Shown here: positions 9,035 to 18,413 of the stretch, one piece after another
Numbering within the stretch: position 1 is the first letter of the stretch
How the letters are laid out: each line of letters opens with the position of its first letter
Assembly: GCA_040753495.1 (NCBI GenBank)
Contig: JBFMEF010000199.1
Span: forward strand, 1 to 42,466
DNA length: 42,466 nucleotides
From: Candidatus Zixiibacteriota bacterium
GTDB taxonomy: Bacteria; Zixibacteria; MSB-5A5; GN15; PGXB01
Direction of reading: 5' to 3'
Position numbers and translations under genes: made by a program
Notes under the pieces: generated by a model
Seen by the model: the letters and a program-made list of their open reading frames with translations, nothing else
Database searches by the model: none
Told to the model about the DNA's origin: nothing

Positions 9035-10240
9035 ATGGCTGAAACAAAATCACAGACACCAAAACTCGATGAGTTGGAAAAAGGGCGATGGCCCAGTTTT
9101 GTTAAAGAAATCAAAACTGCGGCGCAGAAAAGCCCTATGGCGGCTGACCTCTTAGGGCAGCTGGAACTCTCGTACAACGAAAAGATTGGCCACTGGAAGC
9201 ATGGCGGCATTGTCGGCGTAATGGGTTACGGCGGCGGAGTCATCGGTCGTTACTCCGATGTCCCCGACAAATTCCCCAACGTTTCACACTTTCACACCAT
9301 TCGTATCAATCAGCCGGCGGGATGGTTCTACACTTCCGATTCCCTGCGCAAACTCTGTGACATCTGGGAAAGACATGGCTCCGGTTTGACTAATATGCAC
9401 GGCTCCACCGGCGATATTATCTTCCTGGGCACCAGCACTCCTCATCTGGAGCCGATATTTTCGGAATTGACCCAGGCTGGTTTCGACCTCGGCGGCTCCG
9501 GCTCCGATGTCCGCACACCTTCTTGCTGTGTCGGTCCGGCTCGCTGCGAATGGGCATGCTACGACACCCTGGCGTTATCTTATGACCTGACCATGAATTA
9601 TCAGGACGAGCTGCATCGTCCGGCGTTTCCTTATAAGTTCAAGTTCAAAATGTCCGGCTGTCCCAATGATTGCGTCGCCTCTATCGCCCGCGCCGACTGC
9701 TCCATCATCGGCACCTGGCGCGACAGCATCCAGATGGATAAAGACTCCGTTCGCGAGTATGCCGACCGGGGAATGGATATCCGCTCCGAAGTGGTCGATA
9801 ACTGCCCCGCCAAGTGTATGGACTGGGATGGTAAAGAACTCCATATCGACAATAGCTACTGCCGCCGCTGCATGCACTGCATTAATATTATGCCCAAGGC
9901 GCTTCGCCCCGGCAAAGACCGCGGTGCCGTGGTTCTCCTCGGCTCCAAAGCCCCGATTATTGAAGGCGCCCTGCTGTCTTCCGTTTTGATGCCCTTCATC
10001 AAGATTGAAGCCCCCTATCGCCAGATAAAAGACGTCATCGAAAGAATCTGGGATCTCTGGTGCGAAGAAGGCAAGAACCGCGAACGTATCGGCGAGTTCA
10101 TTCAGCGTGTCGGTCTGGGAAATTTCCTGGAAGCGGTCGAGCTGGAACCGGTGGCGGAGATGGTTGCCCACCCGCGCGAGAATCCTTATGTCTTCTATGA
10201 AGAATATTTCGTCGAAGATGAAGAAGAAGAAAAAAAGTAA
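9035..10240 (+). CDS. dsrA: Dissimilatory sulfite reductase alpha subunit
   Basis: DsrA, 401 residues, cytoplasmic. With DsrB it reduces sulfite at a coupled siroheme-[4Fe-4S] centre. The cofactor-binding cysteines are visible as C165-x5-C171 (CVGPARC) and C209-x3-C213 (CPNDC). A ferredoxin domain follows (CPAKC then CRRCMHC near residues 264-285), and the C-terminus is acidic (EDEEEEKK). A strong Shine-Dalgarno (AAGGAGA) fixes the ATG. First gene of a dsrA-dsrB-dsrD-dsrN-dsrL-dsrC operon. The presence of dsrD downstream argues for the reductive direction. Confidence 0.97.
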   Translation: MAETKSQTPKLDELEKGRWPSFVKEIKTAAQKSPMAADLLGQLELSYNEKIGHWKHGGIVGVMGYGGGVIGRYSDVPDKFPNVSHFHTIRINQPAGWFYTSDSLRKLCDIWERHGSGLTNMHGSTGDIIFLGTSTPHLEPIFSELTQAGFDLGGSGSDVRTPSCCVGPARCEWACYDTLALSYDLTMNYQDELHRPAFPYKFKFKMSGCPNDCVASIARADCSIIGTWRDSIQMDKDSVREYADRGMDIRSEVVDNCPAKCMDWDGKELHIDNSYCRRCMHCINIMPKALRPGKDRGAVVLLGSKAPIIEGALLSSVLMPFIKIEAPYRQIKDVIERIWDLWCEEGKNRERIGEFIQRVGLGNFLEAVELEPVAEMVAHPRENPYVFYEEYFVEDEEEEKK

Positions 10241-10266
10241 ATAACAATTTGCCATAGAGGTTTGAT

Positions 10267-11349
10267 ATGCCAGAAGCAATGCAAGAAAGATTGACCGACA
10301 TCGGTCCCCCGCATTATGAAAAATTCCTGCCGCCGGTAATTAAACAGAATTACGGAAAGTGGAAATACCACGAAGTCCTGAAACCGGGCGTCATGGTGCA
10401 CGTCTCTGAAAACGGCGCCAGGCTGTTCACGGTCAGAGCCGGCTCTCCCCGCCTGGTCAGTGTCGACAAGATTCGCAAGTACGCCGAACTGGCGGATAAG
10501 TATTGTGACGGATTCCTCCGCTTCACCAGCCGCCATAATGTCGAGTTTCTCTTAACCAAACAGGAAAACATCGACCCTCTGATTAAAGACCTGAAAGCCC
10601 TGGGACATCCCGTCGGCGGCATTCAGAACTCCATCTCCAGTATCGTTCATACTCAGGGCTGGATTCACTGCCATTCGGCGGCGACCGACGCCTCCGGCAT
10701 CGTTAAGGCGGTCATGGATGAACTGGCTGATTACTTTGAAACAATGGTTCTCCCCGGAAAACTCCGTATCGCACTCGCCTGCTGCCTGAATATGTGCGGC
10801 GCCGTCCATTGCTCCGATATCGCCATTCTGGGAATTCATCGTCGTCCCCCAAAAATCGACCACGATAATCTCCATAAGACCTGCGAAATCCCCAATGTCA
10901 GCGCTTCCTGTCCGACCGCAGCGATTCGTCCTGCAACGGTTGGCGGCAAACCATCAGTCGAAGTCATTGAAGAGCGTTGCATGTTCTGCGCCAACTGCTA
11001 TACCGTCTGCCCGTCGATGAAACTGAATGACCCGCTCAATGACGGCGTCTCCATCTGGGTCGGCGGCAAAGTCTCCAATGCCCGGCACGAACCAATGTTT
11101 TCCAAACTGGCGATTCCCTTCCTGCCCAATAACCCGCCTCGTTGGCCCGAAGTTACGGAAGCGGTCAAGAATCTGGTGGAGCTCTGGGCAAAGAACGCCC
11201 GCAAATACGAAAGAATGGGTGAGTGGATCGAGCGCATCGGCTGGCCCAGATTTTTCAGAATGGCCGGCATCGAATTCCGGAAAGAGCATATTGACGACTT
11301 TAAGCACGCCGGTCTGACTTTTAAGAGATCGACACACCTGAATTATTAG
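10267..11349 (+). CDS. dsrB: Dissimilatory sulfite reductase beta subunit
   Basis: DsrB, 360 residues, partner of DsrA in the alpha2-beta2 core enzyme. The N-terminal region ([18 protein letters not shown]) and the cluster-binding cysteines in [11 protein letters not shown] (from residue 172) and SCPTAAIRP are characteristic, followed by the ferredoxin motif [12 protein letters not shown]. The gene starts 26 bases after dsrA with AGAGGT-type ribosome binding upstream. Length is usual for the family. Confidence 0.97.
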   Translation: MPEAMQERLTDIGPPHYEKFLPPVIKQNYGKWKYHEVLKPGVMVHVSENGARLFTVRAGSPRLVSVDKIRKYAELADKYCDGFLRFTSRHNVEFLLTKQENIDPLIKDLKALGHPVGGIQNSISSIVHTQGWIHCHSAATDASGIVKAVMDELADYFETMVLPGKLRIALACCLNMCGAVHCSDIAILGIHRRPPKIDHDNLHKTCEIPNVSASCPTAAIRPATVGGKPSVEVIEERCMFCANCYTVCPSMKLNDPLNDGVSIWVGGKVSNARHEPMFSKLAIPFLPNNPPRWPEVTEAVKNLVELWAKNARKYERMGEWIERIGWPRFFRMAGIEFRKEHIDDFKHAGLTFKRSTHLNY

Positions 11350-11360
11350 AAGGATATATT

Positions 11361-11606
11361 GTGGCAAAAACTGTAGAGGAAGTTGCGGAAGCCATGTACA
11401 ACATGATTAAGGACGCCACCGGTTTGAAAAAACTGAAGGCGACCGACCTGACCAAAGGCATCATCGAGATGTTCGGCGATGAGGTGGACAAACAGATCTG
11501 TAAAGACGCCATCAAGCAGTTGGTCAACTCCGGAAGATGTGTTTACACCTATTTCGGAGGCAGTTTTATTGAACTTCCGCATAAAGAGGGCGCCGCTAAC
11601 GATTAA
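11361..11606 (+). CDS. dsrD: DsrD, sulfite reductase activator
   Basis: An 81-residue winged-helix protein, the usual size for DsrD, starting at GTG 11361 with GAAGGAT 6-12 bases before it. Recognisable parts are the KxxVxxxxYNMIKDATG-like N-terminal helix, the central LTKGIIEMFGDEV and the C-terminal GRCVYTYFGGSFIELP. DsrD sits directly after dsrAB in sulfite/sulfate reducers, where it has been reported to stimulate DsrAB turnover. It is generally absent from sulfur oxidisers, so it is the best marker here for a reductive pathway. Confidence 0.93.
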   Translation: MAKTVEEVAEAMYNMIKDATGLKKLKATDLTKGIIEMFGDEVDKQICKDAIKQLVNSGRCVYTYFGGSFIELPHKEGAAND

Positions 11607-11627
11607 TCCGGCGCCGGTCTGCTAAAT

Positions 11628-13085
11628 ATGCTGGTCAGTTTACCTCGCCTGGTAATCGCCGGAATTTCCGGCGATTCCGGCAAGACATTACTATCGCTCG
11701 CTCTGGTAGCTGGATTCAAGAAGGGGGGAAAATCAGTTGCGCCCTTTAAGAAAGGGCCTGATTATATCGACCCGGCCTGGTTATCGGCCATCGCCGCTAC
11801 CCCCTGCCGAAATCTTGATACCTTTCTTGTCCCGGCCGATGAGGTCCGTTCCTCTTTCCTGAAATATTCTCAAGGTTTCGACCTCAGCCTCATTGAAGGT
11901 AACCGGGGATTGTTCGACGGCAGGAATGTCGAGGGAGAGCAGAGCACCGCCGAACTCGCCCGTATGACCGGCTCCCCCATTCTGCTGGTTATCAACTGCG
12001 CCAAGGTAACCCGCACCGTTGCCGCCATTGTGAAAGGCTGCCTGGAATTCGAGCGCAGTCTGAGATTCGCCGGAGTTATTCTAAACCGGGTGGCGGGGGA
12101 ACGGCATAAGCGAATTATCACCGATGCCATCGAAGAGTATTGCGGCATCCCTGTTCTTGGCTCGATTCCGAATCTGAGAGATAAGTCTGTCACGATACCG
12201 GAACGGCATCTGGGGCTTATTCCGCCGGCGGAGTTTACCACGGACGCTCAATTCGAGAGAAATCTGGCGCTTCTGGCAGAGACTCATTTTGACCTGGAGC
12301 GGATATATAATGCCGCCCGGAAAGCCAGACCTCTGGAGATGATTCAGTCCCCGGTTCAGTCGACATCTTCTACTCAGGTCAAGATTGGTTACTTCTCCGA
12401 TTCCGTCTTCACCTTCTACTATCCAGAAAATCTGGAGCGACTGACCGAACTGGGCGCCGAACTGGTGCCAATATCATCTTTAAATGAGCGAAAACTTCCT
12501 GAGCTTGACGGCTTATATATCGGCGGCGGCTTCCCGGAAACTCACGCCGGAAAATTGGGTGACAATCAGACTCTGATGCAGTCGGTGAAAACCGCCGCTG
12601 ACTCCGGAATGCCGATTTATGCCGAATGCGGTGGACTGATTTACCTCTGCCGAAATCTGAACTGGAATCAAAACAGCTTTCCAATGGCAGGGGTTTATGA
12701 TTTGGACCTTGAGATGCATCCGCGACCGGTCGGGCATGGATATACTACCCTTGAAGTAACGGCCGGCAATCCTTTTTTCCCGGTTGGCGCCAGGATTAAT
12801 GGGCACGAATTTCACTATTCTGGAATCAGAGGCGCTCTGCCGCCTGACACCGGCTGTTGCCGGATGGAAACCGGGGTAGGATTGGGGAACAGGAAAGATG
12901 GCCTGGTTTACCGCCAGACTCTTGCCTTCTATACCCATATTCATGCTGATGGCAATCATGGCTGGGCTAATGCTTTTATCAGCAGAGCGCTTGACTTTGC
13001 CCGGACCAGGCGTGAGATGAGCATTCCGGATTCCATCGTTGCCAATGGGAACCGGCGAAGATTTGAGAATTATTGTCTTAATTAA
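11628..13085 (+). CDS. dsrN: DsrN, CobB-like siroheme amidase
   Basis: A 485-residue CobB/CbiA-type cobyrinate a,c-diamide synthase homologue. The N-terminal dethiobiotin-synthetase-like ATP domain has the P-loop (ISGDSGKTLLSLAL) and KKGPDYIDPAW. The C-terminal class I glutamine amidotransferase domain has GLYIGGGFPE and the nucleophile Cys in AECGGLIYLC, with a late FYTHIHADG. In dsr operons this protein (DsrN) is thought to amidate siroheme to siro(heme)amide for DsrAB. It begins 21 bases after dsrD with no strong ribosome binding site. A true cobyrinate synthase role cannot be excluded, but no other cobalamin-ring genes are nearby. Confidence 0.9.
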   Translation: MLVSLPRLVIAGISGDSGKTLLSLALVAGFKKGGKSVAPFKKGPDYIDPAWLSAIAATPCRNLDTFLVPADEVRSSFLKYSQGFDLSLIEGNRGLFDGRNVEGEQSTAELARMTGSPILLVINCAKVTRTVAAIVKGCLEFERSLRFAGVILNRVAGERHKRIITDAIEEYCGIPVLGSIPNLRDKSVTIPERHLGLIPPAEFTTDAQFERNLALLAETHFDLERIYNAARKARPLEMIQSPVQSTSSTQVKIGYFSDSVFTFYYPENLERLTELGAELVPISSLNERKLPELDGLYIGGGFPETHAGKLGDNQTLMQSVKTAADSGMPIYAECGGLIYLCRNLNWNQNSFPMAGVYDLDLEMHPRPVGHGYTTLEVTAGNPFFPVGARINGHEFHYSGIRGALPPDTGCCRMETGVGLGNRKDGLVYRQTLAFYTHIHADGNHGWANAFISRALDFARTRREMSIPDSIVANGNRRRFENYCLN

Positions 13086-13105
13086 TACAATGAGAGAGCG
13101 ACATA

Positions 13106-14788
13106 ATGGCTAAAATAGTAAAGAAAGAAAAGAAAGGTCTCCGGAGTCTCAGCAGTTCGGCAGGCGGCTCATCGGTTGAAACTTCTCCCCTGCGCCCGGT
13201 TTTTGTTGAGAAGACTCCCCCCTGCATCTGCAACTGCCCCAATCATAATCAGGTCCGGAAAGTTCTGATGACTATCGCCAAAACCGACGACCTGGGCAAA
13301 ACCTATGACCAGACCCTGGAAGAGTCCTGGCAGATATTCATGGAGACTACCCCCATGCCTGCCACTATGGGACGGGTCTGTCCTCATCCTTGCGAAACCG
13401 ATTGCAATCGCAGCGCTCTCGAAGGGGGCGTCGAAATAAACAGCCTCGAAAGATTTCTGGGGGATTACGGGCTGGCAAAGAATCTTAAGCCGCGCAAACT
13501 GACCGAAGAAAAGCGGAGCGAGAAAATCGCCGTTATCGGCTCTGGTCCGGCCGGTATTTCGTGCGCTTATCAATTAGCCCGTCGCGGATACGGCGTAACT
13601 ATCTTCGAAGCCTTTCCCAAACCGGGCGGAATGCTGCGCTATGGAATCCCAGACTACCGTCTGCCGCAGGATGTCCTCGACGCTGAAATAAACCGCGTCC
13701 TCGCCATGGGGGTAGAGCTTAAATGCAACACGGTGGTCGGAAAAGATATTCCGTACGAATCGCTGCAAAAAGACTATCGTGCCATTTTTGTCGGCATCGG
13801 CGCCCACAAAGGGATAAAACTGAATATCAGCGGCGATGACGCCGTTAATGTCTTCACCGGCACCGAATTCCTGCACCGCATCAACACCGGTCAAACGCTT
13901 GATGTCGGCGACCATGTTGTTGTTATCGGCGGCGGCGACACTGCTATCGATGCCGCCCGGGTGGCGCGCCGTCTCGGCGCCAAGTCAACCATTCTCTATC
14001 GCCGCACCCGCAATGAAATGCCGGCTATCAAAGAGGAAATTGATGGCGCTATCGAAGAGGGTGTGCAGATAGAATTCCTGGCGGCCCCTCTGGAAATCAC
14101 CAGGAACGGCGACAGGGCGGTCGGAATGAAATGCCAGCGGATGGAGCTGGGCGAGCCGGACGCCTCCGGCAGAAGAAAACCGGTCCCGATTCCCGGCAAT
14201 ACTTTTGACCTTGCCTTCACCACTCTGATTGCCGCAATAAGTCAGGAGCCTGACTTCGGCGGCGCCGAATTTCTCAAAGAAGGACGGGACTGGATTAAGA
14301 CCGACCAGAAAATGAAAACCAAAGCCGAGAATATTTACGCCGGCGGTGATGATATCGAATTGGGAATCGCGGTTACCGCCATTTACCATGGACGACGCGC
14401 CGCCGAGGCTATCCATGAACTGATAACCGGCGAGCCGGTGCCGGAACTGCCTCAGCAGGAGATTGTTCGTCACGAAAAAATGAAACTGTCCTATTACGAA
14501 GCCCGACAGCCGCATCCATCCCAGCATTTGCCCGTCGAGGAGCGTTTCAAAAAGATGGATGCCGAAATCGTCAGAACTCTTTCACAAGAAGAGGCTATCG
14601 CCGAAGCCAAAAGATGTCTCAGCTGCGGTCTCTGTTTTGATTGCGGCTCCTGCTGGAGTTTCTGTCAGGACAATGCCATAATCAAACCGGTCGTCAAAGG
14701 TCAAGCATATAAATTTAAACTCGAATTCTGCAACGGGTGTAAGAAATGTGCGGAGAACTGCCCCTGCGGGTATATCGAAATGCATTGA
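13106..14788 (+). CDS. dsrL: DsrL-like NAD(P)-dependent iron-sulfur flavoprotein
   Basis: A 560-residue GltD-like oxidoreductase. An N-terminal [4Fe-4S] region has CICNC, then CPHPCETDC. The FAD fold follows near residue 140 (KIAVIGSGPAGISCAYQLA), then a pyridine-nucleotide fold (VVVIGGGDTAIDAARVA with YRRTRNEMPA, a pattern often tied to NADPH). The C-terminal ferredoxin domain has CLSCGLCFDCGSC and CNGCKKCAENCPCGY. This layout and its place between dsrN and dsrC fit DsrL, shown in sulfur oxidisers to link DsrAB to NAD(P)H; it is shorter than the ~650-residue proteins of purple sulfur bacteria. With dsrD present it is probably the DsrL-2 type that would feed electrons into DsrAB. Glutamate synthase small subunit is the alternative, but no large-subunit gene is near. 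Confidence 0.85.
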   Translation: MAKIVKKEKKGLRSLSSSAGGSSVETSPLRPVFVEKTPPCICNCPNHNQVRKVLMTIAKTDDLGKTYDQTLEESWQIFMETTPMPATMGRVCPHPCETDCNRSALEGGVEINSLERFLGDYGLAKNLKPRKLTEEKRSEKIAVIGSGPAGISCAYQLARRGYGVTIFEAFPKPGGMLRYGIPDYRLPQDVLDAEINRVLAMGVELKCNTVVGKDIPYESLQKDYRAIFVGIGAHKGIKLNISGDDAVNVFTGTEFLHRINTGQTLDVGDHVVVIGGGDTAIDAARVARRLGAKSTILYRRTRNEMPAIKEEIDGAIEEGVQIEFLAAPLEITRNGDRAVGMKCQRMELGEPDASGRRKPVPIPGNTFDLAFTTLIAAISQEPDFGGAEFLKEGRDWIKTDQKMKTKAENIYAGGDDIELGIAVTAIYHGRRAAEAIHELITGEPVPELPQQEIVRHEKMKLSYYEARQPHPSQHLPVEERFKKMDAEIVRTLSQEEAIAEAKRCLSCGLCFDCGSCWSFCQDNAIIKPVVKGQAYKFKLEFCNGCKKCAENCPCGYIEMH

Positions 14789-14838
14789 GGAAACTAAGGC
14801 GTTTAACAATATAATCTATCATATCTGGAGGACTTACA

Positions 14839-15156
14839 ATGCCGATATTTGAACTCGGTGACGTCAAGATCAATGTCGATGAAGATGGCTTTATGGAAGA
14901 GCCCGAGCAGTGGAACGAAAAAGTGGCTCTGGCCCTTGCCTCGACCGAAGGTGTCGACAACCTGACCGAAAATCACTGGAAAGTGGTCAACTATCTTCGG
15001 GATTACTATCAGAAGTACGGGATTGCTCCGATGATTCGGAAACTGTGCAAGGAAACCGGCTTCTCGCTCAAAGAGATCTATGACATGTTTCCGTCGGGAC
15101 CAGCCAAAGGCGCCTGCAAAGTCGCCGGCTTGGCGAAACCGACCGGTTGCGTATAA
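14839..15156 (+). CDS. dsrC: DsrC sulfur-carrier protein
   Basis: DsrC, 105 residues, carries the sulfur of sulfite as a trisulfide between its two C-terminal cysteines, here Cys93 and the penultimate Cys104, ten residues apart in the flexible arm CKVAGLAKPTGCV. Both functional cysteines are present, so this is a true DsrC and not a TusE-like relative. A strong Shine-Dalgarno (TGGAGGA) precedes the ATG. It closes the dsrAB operon and is followed by a T-tailed terminator, in front of the dsrMKJOP genes whose product reduces the trisulfide. Confidence 0.96.
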   Translation: MPIFELGDVKINVDEDGFMEEPEQWNEKVALALASTEGVDNLTENHWKVVNYLRDYYQKYGIAPMIRKLCKETGFSLKEIYDMFPSGPAKGACKVAGLAKPTGCV

Positions 15157-15166
15157 GATATTTTCC

Positions 15167-15211
15167 GGGCGGGGAATTTCTCATTAACTTTGAGATACCC
15201 CGCCTTTTTTT
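15167..15211 (+). terminator. Intrinsic terminator/attenuator after dsrC
   Basis: GGCGGGG pairs with CCCCGCC, extended by TCTCA/TGAGA above a small internal mismatch, and the stem is followed at once by seven T. It lies only 24 bases before the next gene on the same strand, so partial read-through into dsrMKJOP is likely. Confidence 0.75.
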
Positions 15212-15234
15212 GAAACTCTGGGACAGAACCGACT

Positions 15235-15768
15235 ATGTTAGGCGAATTATTACAGAAGAAAAAAAATATCATCCTCGATAAATGGCGGGAAGCTATACTC
15301 GCCTCCTACCCCCCCGATTCCGGCCTCTTCCTGAAAAACCAGAAAAATCAATTCGCCAATCCCGTCGGCTTTACCATCGAGAAAGAAACGGCTGAAATAA
15401 TCCAAACCCTTTTCGACGACGGCGACATCGCACCCCTCCAAATCTCCCTTGACCGCTTGATTCGTATCCGCTCCGTCCAGGATTTCACCCCTTCACAGGC
15501 GACTCACTTTCTTTTCCAATTGAAACGGATTATTCGACTGGAAGCGGTAGCCGAAAGTACCGATGACTTCCAGATGATAGCGGCGCTGGAGGAGCGGATT
15601 GACCGCCTGGCGCTGGTTGCATTCGACATATACAGTCGCTGCCGCGAGCAGATTTACGACCTGCGCCTCAAAGAAATCAAAGCCCGTGCTTTCAGAATAT
15701 TGAAGGATTCTGACCTTGTCACCCTGGACTTCAAACAGGAAGGAAACTCACCCCATGAAAATATCTGA
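15235..15768 (+). CDS. RsbRD_N-domain protein of the dsrMKJOP operon
   Basis: A 177-residue soluble, mostly helical protein. Its start (LGELLQKKKNIILDKWREAILASYP) and pattern match the RsbRD N-terminal (non-heme globin-like sensor) domain seen on stressosome proteins and on stand-alone proteins encoded before dsrM in several sulfate reducers. No STAS or other output domain is attached. It ends 30 bases before dsrM. A sensory or assembly role for the Dsr membrane complex is guessed from position only. Confidence 0.75.
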   Translation: MLGELLQKKKNIILDKWREAILASYPPDSGLFLKNQKNQFANPVGFTIEKETAEIIQTLFDDGDIAPLQISLDRLIRIRSVQDFTPSQATHFLFQLKRIIRLEAVAESTDDFQMIAALEERIDRLALVAFDIYSRCREQIYDLRLKEIKARAFRILKDSDLVTLDFKQEGNSPHENI

Positions 15769-15798
15769 TAATTGCTCCTATTTCGGGAGGAATGCCGG

Positions 15799-16791
15799 AT
15801 GAAAATTTTCTATTCTTTACTGGCGGTAGCCGTTTTAATCACCCTGGCTTGGGTGGGAACCGCCTCCGGCGGTCTGTATTACCTCTTCGGTGTAATTTTT
15901 CCGGCGGCCGCGGTCTTCCTTTTCTTGTTCGGTATCGTTTACCGCGTCGTTAAATGGGCGCGCTCGCCGGTGCCGTTTCATATCACCACCACTTGCGGCC
16001 AGCAGAAATCGCTCGATTGGATTAAGTCCAGCCCCCTCGATAACCCATCCTCAACTCTGGGCGTTATCGGGCGGATAGCCCTCGAAGTTCTCTTTTTTCG
16101 CTCTCTATTTCGCAATACCAAAATGGAGCTCAAAAACGGCGGCAAACTGGTCTATGGCTCCGCCAAATATCTCTGGCTTGCCGGACTGGTTTTTCACTGG
16201 TCGTTTCTGATAATAATTCTGCGCCATTTCCGCTTTTTCCTCGAGCCGACTCCGGCATTTGTCACATTTTTGCAAAACCTTGATGGTTTCTTCCAGGTCG
16301 GCGTTCCGGTCCTCTTTCTGACCGATATCATGATTCTGGGCGCCCTGAGTTTTCTCTTCTTCCGCCGCGTTGTTACGCCGCAAATACGGTATATCTCACT
16401 CATTTCCGATTATTTCCCGCTGCTTCTAATCATCGCTATCGCCGCTACCGGTGTCTTGATGCGTTACTTCATAAAAACCGACCTGATTGCGGTAAAGCAA
16501 TTAATGCTCGGTTTATTCAGCCTCAGCCCGCTGGTACCCGAAGGCATAAGCTCGCTTTTTTATATACATCTTTTTCTGGTAAGTCTCCTTCTGGCTTACT
16601 TCCCGGCAAGCAAACTGGTGCATATGGCGGGGGTTTTCCTGAGCCCGACCCGCAATCTTTCCAACAACAGCCGGATGAAACGGCATATCAATCCCTGGAA
16701 TCCTCCTGTCAAGGTTCACACCTACGAGGAATGGGAAGATGAATTCCGCGAACTTATCAAGGGCGCCGGTATTCCGCTGGAGAAAGAATAA
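15799..16791 (+). CDS. dsrM: DsrM, NarI-like cytochrome b subunit
   Basis: Membrane di-heme cytochrome b-type subunit of DsrMKJOP, 330 residues. The ATG at 15799 is chosen because GGGAGG lies 8 bases upstream; the frame is open to a TTG at 15772. About six hydrophobic segments, with His residues in the helices (LVFHWSFLIIILRHFRFF and FYIHLFLVSLLLAYFPASKLVHM) as likely heme ligands, resemble NarI/HdrE. It oxidises menaquinol and passes electrons to DsrK. dsrK starts 2 bases after its stop. Confidence 0.92.
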   Translation: MKIFYSLLAVAVLITLAWVGTASGGLYYLFGVIFPAAAVFLFLFGIVYRVVKWARSPVPFHITTTCGQQKSLDWIKSSPLDNPSSTLGVIGRIALEVLFFRSLFRNTKMELKNGGKLVYGSAKYLWLAGLVFHWSFLIIILRHFRFFLEPTPAFVTFLQNLDGFFQVGVPVLFLTDIMILGALSFLFFRRVVTPQIRYISLISDYFPLLLIIAIAATGVLMRYFIKTDLIAVKQLMLGLFSLSPLVPEGISSLFYIHLFLVSLLLAYFPASKLVHMAGVFLSPTRNLSNNSRMKRHINPWNPPVKVHTYEEWEDEFRELIKGAGIPLEKE

Positions 16792-16793
16792 CT

Positions 16794-18413
16794 ATGTCAG
16801 AAAAACATTTTAAACCGGAAGAATTGACCGCAATAGGTTACCAGCCTCGTCGTCGAGACTGGATGGACCCTCATGTTGAATTCCGCAGAGGAACTTTCAA
16901 CTACAGCGCTAACCCCAAAAGCATGGAGTATCTGGGGCTTCCTTTTGTGCGCAAGTGGCAGCCGACTGAAGATGATTGGCAACTGCCGTCCAATTGGAAA
17001 GAAATCATCCTCGAGGGGCTCCGCGAACGAATTCACAAATTCCGCTCGCTGCGGATCTTCATGGATATCTGTGTCCGGTGCGGCGCCTGCGCCGACAAAT
17101 GTCATTTCTATATCGGCTCCGGCGACCCCAAAAATATGCCGGTCCTCCGCGCCGAATTGCTCCGTTCCGTTTATCGCAAAGACTTCACCACGGCCGGAAA
17201 AATTCTCGGGAAGATGGCCGGCGGACGTGAATTGACCGTGCCGGTCTTGAAAGAATGGTTCTACTACTTTTATCAATGCACCGAATGCCGCCGCTGCTCG
17301 GTTTTCTGCCCCTACGGTATCGATACCGCCGAGATTACCATTATCGGTCGGGAACTTCTGAATCTGGTCGGTATCGGAATCGACTGGATAACCACTCCCG
17401 CCGCCAACTGCTTCCGTACCGGAAACCATCTGGGCATTCAACCGCACGGCTTCAAAGACAGCGTCGATTTCGCCGCCGATGACCTCGAAGATATCACCGG
17501 CATAAAGGTAAATCCCTCCGTCAATAGAAAAGGGGCCGAGGTCCTCTTTGTCGTGCCATCGGCTGACTATTTCGGCGACCCGCACTATTTCGGTTTTCTC
17601 GGATACCTGGCTCTATTTCATGAAATAGGGCTCGATTACACCTTTAGCGCCTTCGCTTCCGAAGGCGGCAATTTCGGCCTTTTTCACTCTCACGAAATGA
17701 TGAAACGGCTTAACGCCAAGATTTACGCCGAAGCCAAGCGGTTGGGAGTGAAATATATTATCGGCGGCGAATGCGGCCATATGTGGCGTGTCCTGCATCA
17801 ATATATGGATACCATGAACGGCCCCGCCGATTTTCTGGAAGTGCCAAAATCGCCGGTGACCGGCACCGTCTTTGAGAACGCCCGCTCCACCAAAATGGTA
17901 CATATCGCCGAATTTACCGCTGACCTTATTAAAAATCGAAAACTAAAACTCGCTCCGGAGCGCAACGACAGCTATAAAGTCACCTTCCATGATTCCTGTA
18001 ATCCGGCGCGCGCCATGGGACTTCTGGAGGAACCCCGTTACATACTGAAAAGCGTCTGCAACCACTTCTACGAAATGCCGGAGAACACCATTCGGGAGCA
18101 GACATTCTGCTGTGGAAGCGGCTCGGGACTCGGTACCGATGAAAACCTTGAGATGCGCCTCCGCGGCGGCTTCCCCCGCGCCAATGCCGTCAAATATGTC
18201 CAGCAAAACCACGGTGTCAACCTCCTTGTCTGCATCTGCGCCATCGACAAAGCCACCCTCCCTCCGCTCATGGATTTCTGGGCGCCGGGTGTCGCTGTGG
18301 CGGGACTTCACGAGCTGGTCGGAAACGCCCTCATGATGAAAGGGGAAAAGGAGCGGGAGGCTGATTTTCGCGGGGCGCCGCTCCCGGGAAAGGAGGAAAA
18401 AGTCCATGTATGA
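16794..18413 (+). CDS. dsrK: DsrK, HdrD-like iron-sulfur protein
   Basis: A 539-residue catalytic subunit of DsrMKJOP, on the cytoplasmic face, thought to reduce the DsrC trisulfide. Two [4Fe-4S] motifs (CVRCGACADKCHF and CTECRRCSVFCPYG) are followed by heterodisulfide-reductase CCG regions: HDSCNPARAMG and TFCCGSGSGLGTDEN carry the cysteines expected for the non-cubane [4Fe-4S] site. Length and motif order are normal for DsrK. Its last 8 bases overlap dsrJ, showing tight coupling. Confidence 0.95.
   Translation: MSEKHFKPEELTAIGYQPRRRDWMDPHVEFRRGTFNYSANPKSMEYLGLPFVRKWQPTEDDWQLPSNWKEIILEGLRERIHKFRSLRIFMDICVRCGACADKCHFYIGSGDPKNMPVLRAELLRSVYRKDFTTAGKILGKMAGGRELTVPVLKEWFYYFYQCTECRRCSVFCPYGIDTAEITIIGRELLNLVGIGIDWITTPAANCFRTGNHLGIQPHGFKDSVDFAADDLEDITGIKVNPSVNRKGAEVLFVVPSADYFGDPHYFGFLGYLALFHEIGLDYTFSAFASEGGNFGLFHSHEMMKRLNAKIYAEAKRLGVKYIIGGECGHMWRVLHQYMDTMNGPADFLEVPKSPVTGTVFENARSTKMVHIAEFTADLIKNRKLKLAPERNDSYKVTFHDSCNPARAMGLLEEPRYILKSVCNHFYEMPENTIREQTFCCGSGSGLGTDENLEMRLRGGFPRANAVKYVQQNHGVNLLVCICAIDKATLPPLMDFWAPGVAVAGLHELVGNALMMKGEKEREADFRGAPLPGKEEKVHV

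Noticed and set aside
15130-15157. Possible promoter (TTGGCG, TATAAG) at the end of dsrC
   Set aside because: Weak -35, lies inside the dsrC coding end, and any transcript would run straight into the terminator.
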